Of a stretch of 7,379 nucleotides of DNA, positions 1 to 5,387 are shown one piece after another. A program made the position numbers and the translations under genes. The notes beneath the pieces were generated by a model, which was not told where the DNA came from, did no database searches, and saw only the letters and a program-made list of their open reading frames with translations. The stretch comes from an uncultured Eubacteriales bacterium. Its GTDB lineage: Bacteria > Bacillota > Clostridia > Oscillospirales > CAG-272. The stretch is taken from positions 1-7,379 of the forward strand of contig CAKSPL010000060.1 in NCBI GenBank assembly GCA_934481325.1, read 5' to 3'. How positions within the stretch are numbered: position 1 is the stretch's first letter; the number at the start of each line of letters is the position of its first letter.

Positions 1-15
1 CTCGGTCAGTTTCAT
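1..15 (-). CDS. 5' end of an unidentified leftward gene (partial)
   Basis: Only the first five codons are inside the window, reading Met-Lys-Leu-Thr-Glu on the minus strand, so the product cannot be named. The start is credible because a strong Shine-Dalgarno sequence, GGAGGTGA, lies at 28-21, five bases upstream of the ATG at 15-13. The gene runs away from the repeat-rich stretch to its right, which would therefore be its upstream region. No convincing promoter with usable spacing was found between this start and the repeats. Confidence 0.6.
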
Positions 16-66
16 CCGATCACCTCCGCTCCTATCCTATGCCACACACCGCAAAAGTGCAACCCG

Positions 67-207
67 CCGCCTGCGGTGCGGCTGATAGGCTGTTGCGTTA
101 CTTTGGGTACACACACCCAAAGTTCTCCGGTGTGCCGCGTACCGCCTGCGCCGCCTGCGGCGGGGCTGATAGACCGTTGCGTTGTCTTGGGTTCACACAC
201 CCAAAGT
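67..207. repeat. 84-base tandem duplication with internal hairpins
   Basis: Bases from 67 recur, with scattered substitutions, from 151 at a constant offset of 84 bases. Shared anchors are CCGCCTGCGG (67 and 151), GCTGATAG (81 and 165), GTTGCGTT (92 and 176) and CACACACCC (110 and 194). The first unit has a perfect 9-base stem, ACTTTGGGT/ACCCAAAGT (100-108 with 115-123, loop ACACAC). The second unit has a slightly decayed version (187-192 with 199-204). The second unit runs straight into repeat copy A, and the related copy B at 2000-2081 has only one such left module. The duplication therefore probably happened inside this copy. No gene is supported here. Confidence 0.85.
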
Positions 208-279
208 CCGGCGTATATCGTGTAAAGATTTTGGAAGGAGTCCGGAGGAAACTTTTTTCAAAAAGTTTCCTTTGGCGCG
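198..279 (+). repeat. Dispersed hairpin repeat, copy A
   Basis: This 82-base unit has a second copy in opposite orientation at 2000-2081. Aligned by eye without gaps, the two differ at about nine positions. Weaker similarity continues to about 177 on the left and about 286 on the right. Inside it, GGAAACTTTTT (247-257) pairs with AAAAAGTTTCC (260-270) to give an 11-base stem with almost no loop. The unit resembles REP- or MITE-like non-coding repeats. There is no open reading frame and no clear terminal inverted repeats. It could also act as a weak terminator or a transcript-end structure for the regulator gene that reads towards it from 406. Confidence 0.85.
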
Positions 280-405
280 TCCCCTTTCGGCGTTTCTTAG
301 TACGGCAAAAGGGGTATTGTCCCTGTGTCCGCTTTTTTGCGCCCACTCCCTGCAAAGAAAGCGGCTAAGAAAATAAAATATGTTAAAGTCTGACCGAGGA
401 TGTAT
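280..405. other. Non-coding stretch downstream of the regulator, with nested inverted repeats
   Basis: No gene is supported here. CCGCTTTTTTGC (329-340) can pair with GCAAAGAAAGCGG (352-364), with one bulged or mismatched position. It is enclosed by TTTCTTAG (293-300) and CTAAGAAA (365-372). Read leftwards this lies just past the stop codon of the XRE gene, so it could form a hairpin at the end of that transcript. There is no clean U-tract after it, so I do not call it a terminator. Confidence 0.35.
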
Positions 406-684
406 TCAGTCGCCGAGAATATCTTTTACAATAGCGTTCAGGTGCTGAATCTGCACATCGGTCAGCCCCTCCACGCAAAGCCGACGAAGGGTGGAACGCC
501 CCAACAAATCATCCACACTGACGCCGAAAAAATCGGAAAGAGCCACCACGGTTTCCACCGAGGGCTGAATATTGTTGTTTTCCCAGTTGGAAACTGCCTG
601 TTTGGTTACACAGAGCTTGGCGGCAAGCTCCACTTGGGTCATCCCCCGCGCTTCTCTTAACTGACGAATCCGTTCATTTAACAT
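406..684 (-). CDS. XRE/Cro-C1-type HTH transcriptional regulator
   Basis: A 92-residue DNA-binding protein with an N-terminal helix-turn-helix of the XRE (HTH_3) family. It has the typical core R-x-L-R-E-x-R-G-M-T-Q-x-E-L-A (residues 7-21), a recognition helix around residues 27-35 (TKQAVSNWE), and the closing pattern PSVETVVALSDFFGVSVDDLLG (41-62). Residues 63-92 are a short tail, too small for a known ligand or protease domain. The ATG at 684-682 follows an AAAAGGGG ribosome binding site with six bases of spacing. It is transcribed divergently from the two membrane-protein genes, and the shared control region holds two related palindromes overlapping the -10 elements. By inference it represses both its own gene and the operon. 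The signal or partner that relieves repression is not visible. The family assignment is firm and the target assignment is inferred. Confidence 0.95.
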   Translation of the reverse strand: MLNERIRQLREARGMTQVELAAKLCVTKQAVSNWENNNIQPSVETVVALSDFFGVSVDDLLGRSTLRRLCVEGLTDVQIQHLNAIVKDILGD

Positions 685-711
685 TTTAATCCCCTTTTGT
701 CCATTATTTGA

Positions 712-723
712 ATACTATTGTAA
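712..723. promoter_or_regulatory. Probable second operator (imperfect palindrome)
   Basis: ATACTATTGTAA matches the perfect palindrome at 747-758 at 10 of 12 positions, and its start lies 35 bases from that site's start. It covers the best -10 candidate for the leftward regulator gene (TACAAT, read at 722-717). The arrangement suits autorepression by the XRE protein. This is inference from layout, with no binding data. Confidence 0.55.
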
Positions 724-745
724 AAATAATTATTGACAAATTAAA
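717..745 (-). promoter_or_regulatory. Tentative promoter of the XRE gene
   Basis: On the minus strand TACAAT (722-717) is a good -10 element, about 32 bases upstream of the regulator ATG. A -35 at 17-base spacing would be TTTAAT (745-740), which is poor. A weak promoter is common for autoregulated repressors. Confidence 0.4.
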
Positions 746-761
746 AATACTATAGTATACT
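733..761 (+). promoter_or_regulatory. Strong sigma-A promoter of the membrane-protein operon
   Basis: A perfect -35 TTGACA (733-738) and a near-perfect -10 TATACT (756-761) are separated by exactly 17 bases. The ribosome binding site and ATG at 795 follow at a normal distance. The 12-base palindrome at 747-758 fills the spacer and overlaps the -10, so the promoter looks strong but repressible. Confidence 0.85.
747..758. promoter_or_regulatory. Perfect 12-base palindromic operator
   Basis: ATACTATAGTAT is its own reverse complement and overlaps the first three bases of the -10 at 756-761. XRE dimers typically bind short palindromes of this size, and the regulator gene is next door, so it is the natural repressor site. 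A related imperfect site lies 35 bases away. Confidence 0.7.
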
Positions 762-794
762 GATAATTGACATACAAGAAAGGAGAATTTGTAT

Positions 795-1151
795 ATGTCT
801 AAAATGTTCACAAAAATGTTCACAAACATCGGCGGAAAAATCAAAACCGTAGCAAAGGTGAGTTGCCTGATTCTGATGCTCGCATCCGTAATCGCGGGGA
901 TTATCGTCATTGCAGACGGAAACTATGCTCTCGTTGGCGTTGGGCTACTTATTGTAGGTCCGGTTCTGATGTGGATCGGCAGCTTTATGACTTACGGTTT
1001 TGGGGAACTGATTGAAAAAACAACCGAAATTGCGCAGAACACCGCCTCCGGAAAAGGCAACCCTGCAACCGACAAACAGAAAAAACTGGATCAACTGCTT
1101 GCAAGCGGGCTGATTACCGAGGAGGAATACCGGAATGCAAGCACAAAATAA
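795..1151 (+). CDS. Small two-pass membrane protein with a SHOCT-like C-terminal tail
   Basis: A 118-residue protein of unknown function. Two hydrophobic segments, about residues 20-40 and 45-66, are joined by a very short polar turn (ADGNY), so both ends probably face the same side. The conserved-looking GGKIKTVAKV before the first segment and YGFGELIEKTTEI after the second resemble small uncharacterised Firmicute membrane proteins I recall; this was not checked. Residues 94-118 fit the SHOCT pattern (K-x-L-D-x-L-L-x-x-G-x-I-T-E-E-E-Y), a short tail linked to oligomerisation in other proteins. I chose the ATG at 795 because AAGGAGA (779-785) sits nine bases upstream; a TTG at 789 is in frame but too close to that site. 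First gene of a two-gene operon, overlapping the next by 17 bases. Confidence 0.85.
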   Translation: MSKMFTKMFTNIGGKIKTVAKVSCLILMLASVIAGIIVIADGNYALVGVGLLIVGPVLMWIGSFMTYGFGELIEKTTEIAQNTASGKGNPATDKQKKLDQLLASGLITEEEYRNASTK

Positions 1152-1944
1152 CGCGGGGAGGAAAAAGCTCCGCCTTTCCGGCTCCCTGATTTGTATGCTG
1201 GCGGCATTTGTGCTGATAGCTGTCTGGGAATGGCTTTACTACGGGTTCGATTTCTTTTGTTACTTCTTTTATCGTTTCTTCTATTATTTTGATGGCTTTA
1301 TGTGGCTTGTGTGCGGTTTCGCTCTGGTTTATCTGTGCTTTTTGTACCCCAAAAAGAAATGCGGCTGGTGCTTGCCGATTCTGCTTCTTCTCTTTTTTAT
1401 GATGTATTTTGCATACACCGGCAGATTTAAATTATGGATGGAGTATGAGGAGATTAGTTCGTATTATTTTTCTGCAAGCTATCATAAAATGGTGATATTT
1501 TCAACAATCAAGCAAGCCCTCATCTGTATCGTCGGCATCGTGAGCATCGCGTGCTCGCTTCTCGGATTCCGGAGATATCGTTCCGTCAGCACTTCAAAGG
1601 TTTTTGGGGGAGCTGCGGGGCTATTGGTCTTCTATGAATTTGTGCTGTTGGTAAGCAAACTTACCAATGGGCGCGGATATTCTTTTAACGACTGTGTGTT
1701 CACCGTTGCAGTCTGCCTGTTTCTTGTTTCCGTTTTTCTGCTGGCAAGAAAGGGAGAATGCCCGATTCTGATCAAAGCCGCTGTCACAAAAGCAGAGCCG
1801 GAGCCGGAAAGGAAGGAGATTGCAAAAGCTCCCGAAATTTCCGCAGAGGATCAGTTGCTACTGCTGAAAGCCAAGCTGGATGCGGGGATGATTAGCGAAG
1901 AAGAGTATCAAAAACAGCGGCTTGCCGTGTTGCAAAGCCTTTGA
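1135..1944 (+). CDS. Six-pass membrane protein with a SHOCT-like C-terminal tail
   Basis: A 269-residue protein of unknown function. About six hydrophobic segments are visible: residues 14-35, 54-71, 77-95, 125-145, 156-176 and 187-204. An unusually aromatic stretch, rich in Phe and Tyr, lies at 35-52. A charged linker (206-234) leads to a SHOCT-like tail at about 235-269, with L-K-A-K-L-D-A-G-M-I-S-E-E-E-Y, the same pattern as the tail of the gene before it. The ATG at 1135 lies inside the end of the upstream gene, and its ribosome binding site GAGGAGG (1120-1126) is also inside that gene, so the two are probably translationally coupled. A strong terminator follows 11 bases after the stop. 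Base composition is lower in GC than spoIIE and asnA. The shared tails suggest the two products assemble together, which is inference. Confidence 0.85.
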   Translation: MQAQNNAGRKKLRLSGSLICMLAAFVLIAVWEWLYYGFDFFCYFFYRFFYYFDGFMWLVCGFALVYLCFLYPKKKCGWCLPILLLLFFMMYFAYTGRFKLWMEYEEISSYYFSASYHKMVIFSTIKQALICIVGIVSIACSLLGFRRYRSVSTSKVFGGAAGLLVFYEFVLLVSKLTNGRGYSFNDCVFTVAVCLFLVSVFLLARKGECPILIKAAVTKAEPEPERKEIAKAPEISAEDQLLLLKAKLDAGMISEEEYQKQRLAVLQSL

Positions 1945-1954
1945 ATATAGAAGT

Positions 1955-1996
1955 CCCATCAAAAAAGCAGCCCTTCCGGGCTGTTTTTTTGATGGG
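1955..1996 (+). terminator. Rho-independent terminator of the membrane-protein operon
   Basis: The core stem is CAGCCC (1968-1973), loop TTCC, GGGCTG (1978-1983), followed by seven T. The outer arms CCCATCAAAAAA and TTTTTTGATGGG extend it to 19 base pairs with one G-T pair. Because the outer arm carries an A-run, the hairpin could also stop leftward transcription arriving from spoIIE. Confidence 0.92.
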
Positions 1997-1999
1997 GAA

Positions 2000-2081
2000 C
2001 GCGCCAGAGGAAACTTTTTTCAAAAAGTTTCCTCTGGACTCCTTCCAAAATCTTTGCACAACTCACGCCGGACTTTGGGTG
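2000..2081 (-). repeat. Dispersed hairpin repeat, copy B (inverted relative to copy A)
   Basis: The reverse complement matches copy A at 198-279 over 82 bases with about nine differences; weaker similarity extends to about 1991 and 2100. In this copy the hairpin is better preserved: CCAGAGGAAACTTTTT (2004-2019) pairs perfectly with AAAAAGTTTCCTCTGG (2022-2037), 16 base pairs around a two-base centre. The differences in copy A's stem fall mostly outside its central 11 pairs. The unit abuts the operon terminator and is non-coding. Confidence 0.88.
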
Positions 2082-2104
2082 CATCATCCCAAAACAACAA
2101 ACGA

Positions 2105-2136
2105 GCCGCCGCATTACAGGGAAATTTCCCGGCGGC
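2105..2136. repeat. GC-flanked palindrome
   Basis: The perfect palindrome GGGAAATTTCCC (2119-2130) is enclosed by GCCGCC (2105-2110) and GGCGGC (2131-2136), so alternative stems can form. It lies between copy B and the next hairpin. It may belong to the same repeat family, since copy A also has a GCGGCGG-type block on this side. Function unknown. Confidence 0.5.
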
Positions 2137-2170
2137 AGTCATCCTTTTGTTTGAAAGGTTTTGAAGGGGG

Positions 2171-2206
2171 GCAAGGGGGTGCCTTGCAAGGAAGGCACCC
2201 CCTTGC
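2171..2206. repeat. Perfect 15-base-pair hairpin between convergent genes
   Basis: GCAAGGGGGTGCCTT (2171-2185) and AAGGCACCCCCTTGC (2192-2206) are exact reverse complements around the loop GCAAGG. Outside this, GGGGG (2166-2170) can pair with CCCCC (2211-2215) past a four-base bulge. It sits 21 bases beyond the end of spoIIE and may help end or protect that transcript. It has no U-tract on the spoIIE side, so it is not a standard terminator. It looks like a REP-type element. Confidence 0.75.
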
Positions 2207-2227
2207 ACATCCCCCCCCGCGCGGCTG

Positions 2228-4555
2228 TTATGCGGGTTTTTCCAACTCGGTAACTGCCACGGAAAGGTCGTCCCGGCTTTCGGTTGCCGCGCGCCCCAGC
2301 ACCAGTCGCGCAAATTTTTCCGCTTCGCCGTCCCATTTTTCCGCCAACATTTTTTCCAGCCACAGGCAACGGTCGCCGCTTCCGCTCACGCCGTCGCTAA
2401 CCTGCACCAGCACGTCGCCGGGTTTGAGCTCCACGCGGATGCGCTCGGCATCCAGGCTTTCCAAAATCCCCACCGGGGCGGTGCGGGAAAAGAAGCTGGT
2501 AACCTCCCCGCCCCGCAAAAGCAGGGTCGGTGCGGCACCGCATTTATAAAGCCGCCCCTCTCCGCTGATATGGTCGATTTCCAGCAAATCCACCGTGGTA
2601 CTGGATTCACTCTCCCGCCGCCCGCGCGCCGCCAGAAAGCCATTCAGCATTTTCAGCGCGTTTTCCGCTCCGCTCCCTGCCCGTAGCATCCGGGAAAGGA
2701 ACGCACAGGAGAGCGCAGAGGTCAGCGCGGCGGTGTTTCCGCTCCCCATTCCGTCACACAGGAACACGTAATCGTATCCGTCCTCGCATTGCAGGGTGGT
2801 GACGCTGTCTCCGCAATGCCGCCCCGAATTGCCCGCCCGCGGGCGGGTAAATTTCACGGTTTTGCTGGTCAGCACCGGCTTTTCGGGAAAAGTGATGTCG
2901 GCAAGACCCTCCGTGGTTTCAATCACCGGCTCCCCGAGGGAAAAATGACAGTACTGCTCCAACACCCGCCGCAATTCCCGAATTTTCATATGCTCTCCCG
3001 GCAGTCGGACACCGCGCAACATCACCACGCGCCGTTCCTTGCCGCACACCGCGGCGGATTCCAGCGAAAAGCCGAGCCCGGAAAGCCGCTCCACAATCCG
3101 CTGACCCGTTGCGGTGTCGGCGGTGACAGATTCCTTGGCTTTGTCCAGCGTTTCCCCGAGGAGCCGCCCCACGGCGGCGTAATCCATTGCCACTACCGAG
3201 GTTTTGTCCCCCCGGATGGCTTCCTCCGTCAGGCGCACCGCACCCTCGTTGATCTCCCGGATTAGGGACGGCAGTCTTTCGCATCGGTGGGCAAGCTCCT
3301 CCGGAAATTCCCGCGCGTCGATTTCCCCTTTGGCGTGCAGTTTTCCGCCGAGTGCCGCCACCGCCGCCGCAGTGGTGGCATATTCCGCGCTCCAACAGAC
3401 GTCGCGATTCGGGCAATCGGGGCAAACCTTATCAAAGGTGCGGTCGCAAAGCCGACGCAAATCCGAAAGCCCCGGGCGGCGTTGGCGGTCGCACAACTCA
3501 TAAAAGGTGCCGGAAAGATCCAAAAACGCACCCGAAATCTCACGCAATCGCCGTTCGCCCTGCGTCAGTGCCAGTGCCTTTGCCGACTGCTCTGCGGCAC
3601 GGCGGCGCGAAAGTGCCACGCGGCGGGAGGGGGAGCCCTCCACCAGCCCCGTGCTGTCGGTAGCCAGAAACAGTGCGCCCGCAAACAGCGTGGCGGGCAG
3701 AATCAGCGAAAGCCCGGGCATTCCCCGCACGAGAAAGCCCCAGCCGGACGCGGCGGCGGCACCTACCAGAATCCCCCCGCTCCGACTGCTTTTTTCCAGA
3801 AGGGAAAACGAAAGTGCGGCAAGCAGGAATGCGGGAGCGAGCTTCCAGTCAAAGCAAAGCCCCGCAAGCCCCGCGCCGATTGCGCCGAAGGCGATTCCCT
3901 TTCCCGCCGCCAGCAACAGCCCGAACAGTGCCGCCACGATGGCACCGGGCCACAGCCCGGCAAAATTGACACCTCTGACCGCAAAAATCGCCGTAAAGAC
4001 CAGTGCGGCAAAGCCCGCCTCGCGGGAAAGGGGAAACCGCCCCTCTCCCTTTTCGGTAATCCCGAGGTACAGGAACGAGGCAAGCGGAGCCGCCGCCACC
4101 GAAAGGAGCAGTGCAAACAGGTCAAAATACAGGTACCCGCCCCGCACGGCGGTAAAAACTCCCGCCGCCGCCGTTGCGGTTGCCGCGGCGGCAATGCGAA
4201 GCCCCGCCCGCTCGCAAAACGGATGCTCCCGCCCGCCGGGTTCCATCACCAGAGAAAAAAAGGCACGCACCACCAGCAGTATACCGAGAGCCGCCAGCGT
4301 CAGATAATCCCGGATTATCAGACTGCCGCAAAGGGCACCGAGCAGGGCTGCCGGAAGATAGGTCAGCGGCATTGCCGCCGCCAGTGCCACCCCGAACGGG
4401 CGCACGCCGAACAGCAGTTCCGCCGTGGTGACAAGGCACGCCGCCCCGCCGAGCGCAAGATGCTTCAGCGCGCAAAGAGCGCGCACCCGGGTAAAGAACG
4501 GGCGCGGGGTGCTTTTCATCCGCGGTATTTTTGCTTCCTTCGTTTTGAGATCCAT
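2228..4555 (-). CDS. spoIIE: Stage II sporulation protein E (PP2C-type serine phosphatase)
   Basis: SpoIIE sits at the asymmetric division septum and dephosphorylates the anti-anti-sigma factor SpoIIAA, releasing sigma-F in the forespore. This copy has 775 residues against about 827 in Bacillus subtilis. Residues from about 29 to 310 are a multi-pass membrane region of roughly ten hydrophobic segments. A charged central region (about 320-570) follows, with a Cys-rich patch near CPDCPNRDVC. The C-terminal PP2C phosphatase domain keeps the expected acidic residues: GDS (D583), CDGMGSG (D601), TTVD (D656), SDGV (D721) and DDLSV (D762-D763). It therefore looks catalytically intact. The ATG at 4555 follows AAGGAGG with five bases of spacing; a second in-frame ATG at 4519 is less well placed. 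Monocistronic here: its end faces the converging membrane-protein operon. A 0A box lies about 160 bases upstream. Confidence 0.97.
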   Translation of the reverse strand: MDLKTKEAKIPRMKSTPRPFFTRVRALCALKHLALGGAACLVTTAELLFGVRPFGVALAAAMPLTYLPAALLGALCGSLIIRDYLTLAALGILLVVRAFFSLVMEPGGREHPFCERAGLRIAAAATATAAAGVFTAVRGGYLYFDLFALLLSVAAAPLASFLYLGITEKGEGRFPLSREAGFAALVFTAIFAVRGVNFAGLWPGAIVAALFGLLLAAGKGIAFGAIGAGLAGLCFDWKLAPAFLLAALSFSLLEKSSRSGGILVGAAAASGWGFLVRGMPGLSLILPATLFAGALFLATDSTGLVEGSPSRRVALSRRRAAEQSAKALALTQGERRLREISGAFLDLSGTFYELCDRQRRPGLSDLRRLCDRTFDKVCPDCPNRDVCWSAEYATTAAAVAALGGKLHAKGEIDAREFPEELAHRCERLPSLIREINEGAVRLTEEAIRGDKTSVVAMDYAAVGRLLGETLDKAKESVTADTATGQRIVERLSGLGFSLESAAVCGKERRVVMLRGVRLPGEHMKIRELRRVLEQYCHFSLGEPVIETTEGLADITFPEKPVLTSKTVKFTRPRAGNSGRHCGDSVTTLQCEDGYDYVFLCDGMGSGNTAALTSALSCAFLSRMLRAGSGAENALKMLNGFLAARGRRESESSTTVDLLEIDHISGEGRLYKCGAAPTLLLRGGEVTSFFSRTAPVGILESLDAERIRVELKPGDVLVQVSDGVSGSGDRCLWLEKMLAEKWDGEAEKFARLVLGRAATESRDDLSVAVTELEKPA

Positions 4556-4714
4556 AAAAGCCTCCTTCTCGCCAAACGGCGTTTTTCCGATTTTATTCTA
4601 AAACAAGAAAGGCGGAAAAACGCGCGCTTTTTGCCGTCACAAAACGGCGAGGGGGCGCAAACGGCTCCCCTTTTTGCCGTTTGCGGGGAGAACGAAGGGG
4701 GGCGTGGAAAAATT

Positions 4715-4721
4715 TGTCGAA
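4715..4721 (-). promoter_or_regulatory. Consensus Spo0A binding site (0A box)
   Basis: On the minus strand this reads TTCGACA, a full match to the 0A box consensus known from Bacillus and Clostridia. Spo0A activates spoIIE in B. subtilis, so its position upstream of spoIIE makes sense. It is about 115 bases from the best spoIIE -10 candidate, further than usual. It is also about 60 bases upstream of the SLOG gene's -10, so it could act on either gene. A 7-base match can arise by chance. Confidence 0.5.
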
Positions 4722-4779
4722 CGATTTTTCGGAAAATCGGGAATATTTTTCTTTTTTTCCACACGCGGGAAATATTTTA

Positions 4780-4788
4780 TGTTACAAT
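4780..4788 (+). promoter_or_regulatory. Extended -10 promoter of the SLOG gene
   Basis: TGTTACAAT fits the extended -10 form TG-N-TACAAT, which can work without a good -35; none is visible at 16-18 bases upstream. It lies about 70 bases before the ATG at 4859. Confidence 0.6.
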
Positions 4789-4858
4789 GAATGGACAGAA
4801 ATGCCAACCCCGCCCGGGGGGGCAGTTATCCGCCGCCGCGGCGGAGAAAGGAGCGGTT

Positions 4859-5323
4859 ATGCGCTGTTGTTTTACCGGTCATCGTTCATTCCCTCCTGCA
4901 GTTGCCGCGGAGCTGATCACCAAGCTGGATCCGGTGCTGGACCGGCTTTATGCCGCAGGCGTGCGGGAATTCCGTGCGGGCGGTGCGCTGGGCTTTGATA
5001 CACTGGCGGCACTGCGGGTCATTGCCTTTCGGGAAAACCACCCGGATTGCAGGCTTGCCCTGATTCTGCCCTGCGGAAATCAGTCAGCACGGTGGAGTGC
5101 CAAGGATCAGGCACTTTATGAGCGGGTGCGCGCCGCGGCGGATGAGGAAACCGTGCTGTTCCGCTCCTATACGCCGGAATGTATGCACGCGCGCAATCGC
5201 GCCCTGGTAAACGGAAGCGACTATTGCGTGGCGTATCTCACCAAAAACAGCGGCGGCACACTGTATACCTGCTCCTATGCGCTGAAAAACGGCGTTACGC
5301 TGATTAACCTTGCCGACCTGTAA
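4859..5323 (+). CDS. SLOG-family protein (DUF1273, YpsA-like)
   Basis: A 154-residue single-domain Rossmann-like protein of the SLOG superfamily, whose members are thought to bind nucleotides or nucleotide-derived ligands. Family marks are the N-terminal CFTGHR (residues 4-9), GGALGFDTLAA (41-51), the strand ending in LILPCGNQ (68-75), W79, the CMHARNRALV block (108-117), and GGTLYTCSYA (132-141). B. subtilis YpsA, a relative, has been linked to cell division and stress; I cannot say whether that holds here. The ATG at 4859 follows AAAGGAG (4847-4853) at five bases. The reading frame stays open far upstream, but that stretch is antisense to spoIIE and not a real extension. It is a single-gene unit between an extended -10 and a two-way terminator. 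Confidence 0.9.
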   Translation: MRCCFTGHRSFPPAVAAELITKLDPVLDRLYAAGVREFRAGGALGFDTLAALRVIAFRENHPDCRLALILPCGNQSARWSAKDQALYERVRAAADEETVLFRSYTPECMHARNRALVNGSDYCVAYLTKNSGGTLYTCSYALKNGVTLINLADL

Positions 5324-5332
5324 AATCGGTAC

Positions 5333-5374
5333 AAAATCCCCGCAGGGGTTCCGCGGAACCCCTGCGGGGATTTT
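5333..5374. terminator. Perfect palindromic two-way terminator
   Basis: Bases 5333-5353 and 5354-5374 are exact reverse complements: 21-base arms starting in AAAATCCCC and ending in GGGGATTTT. The rightward strand ends in seven T and the leftward strand in four U. It lies between the convergent SLOG and asnA genes and can end both transcripts. Confidence 0.95.
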
Positions 5375-5387
5375 TTTACACAAAGGG

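Larger units (their letters stand above)
4556..4858. other. Divergent intergenic region between spoIIE and the SLOG gene
   Basis: No gene is supported in these 303 bases. They hold a GC-rich hairpin, GCAAACGGC (4657-4665) with GCCGTTTGC (4676-4684), which would lie in a spoIIE leader if transcription starts upstream of it. They also hold a 0A box (4715-4721), a small inverted repeat (4722-4728 with 4733-4739), a T-rich tract and a rightward extended -10. On the spoIIE side the best -10 is TAGAAT (4600-4595), but no matching -35 lies at 16-22 bases. That would fit an activator-dependent promoter or one I have misplaced. Confidence 0.5.

Noticed and set aside
34..62. A leftward TTGCAC-N17-TAGGAT promoter for the partial gene at the left edge
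   Set aside because: Transcription would start inside the ribosome binding site at 28-21, so it could not serve that start codon.
67..207. The two 84-base units as a CRISPR array or tRNA-like structure
   Set aside because: There are only two adjacent, degenerate units with no repeat-spacer alternation, no cas genes, and no cloverleaf or CCA end.
406..1944. A toxin-antitoxin or phage-derived regulator module
   Set aside because: No toxin fold, integrase or other phage gene can be seen; the XRE gene alone is not enough to claim either.
2228..4555. Several other open frames on both strands inside spoIIE
   Set aside because: They are shadows caused by high GC: biased, repetitive translations without recognisable motifs or ribosome binding sites.
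3287..4858. A long rightward open frame continuing upstream of the SLOG gene
   Set aside because: It is antisense to spoIIE, which has clear membrane and phosphatase domains. The extra sequence is low-complexity and rich in Arg, Lys and Pro, and the SLOG domain starts exactly at the ATG with a ribosome binding site at 4859.
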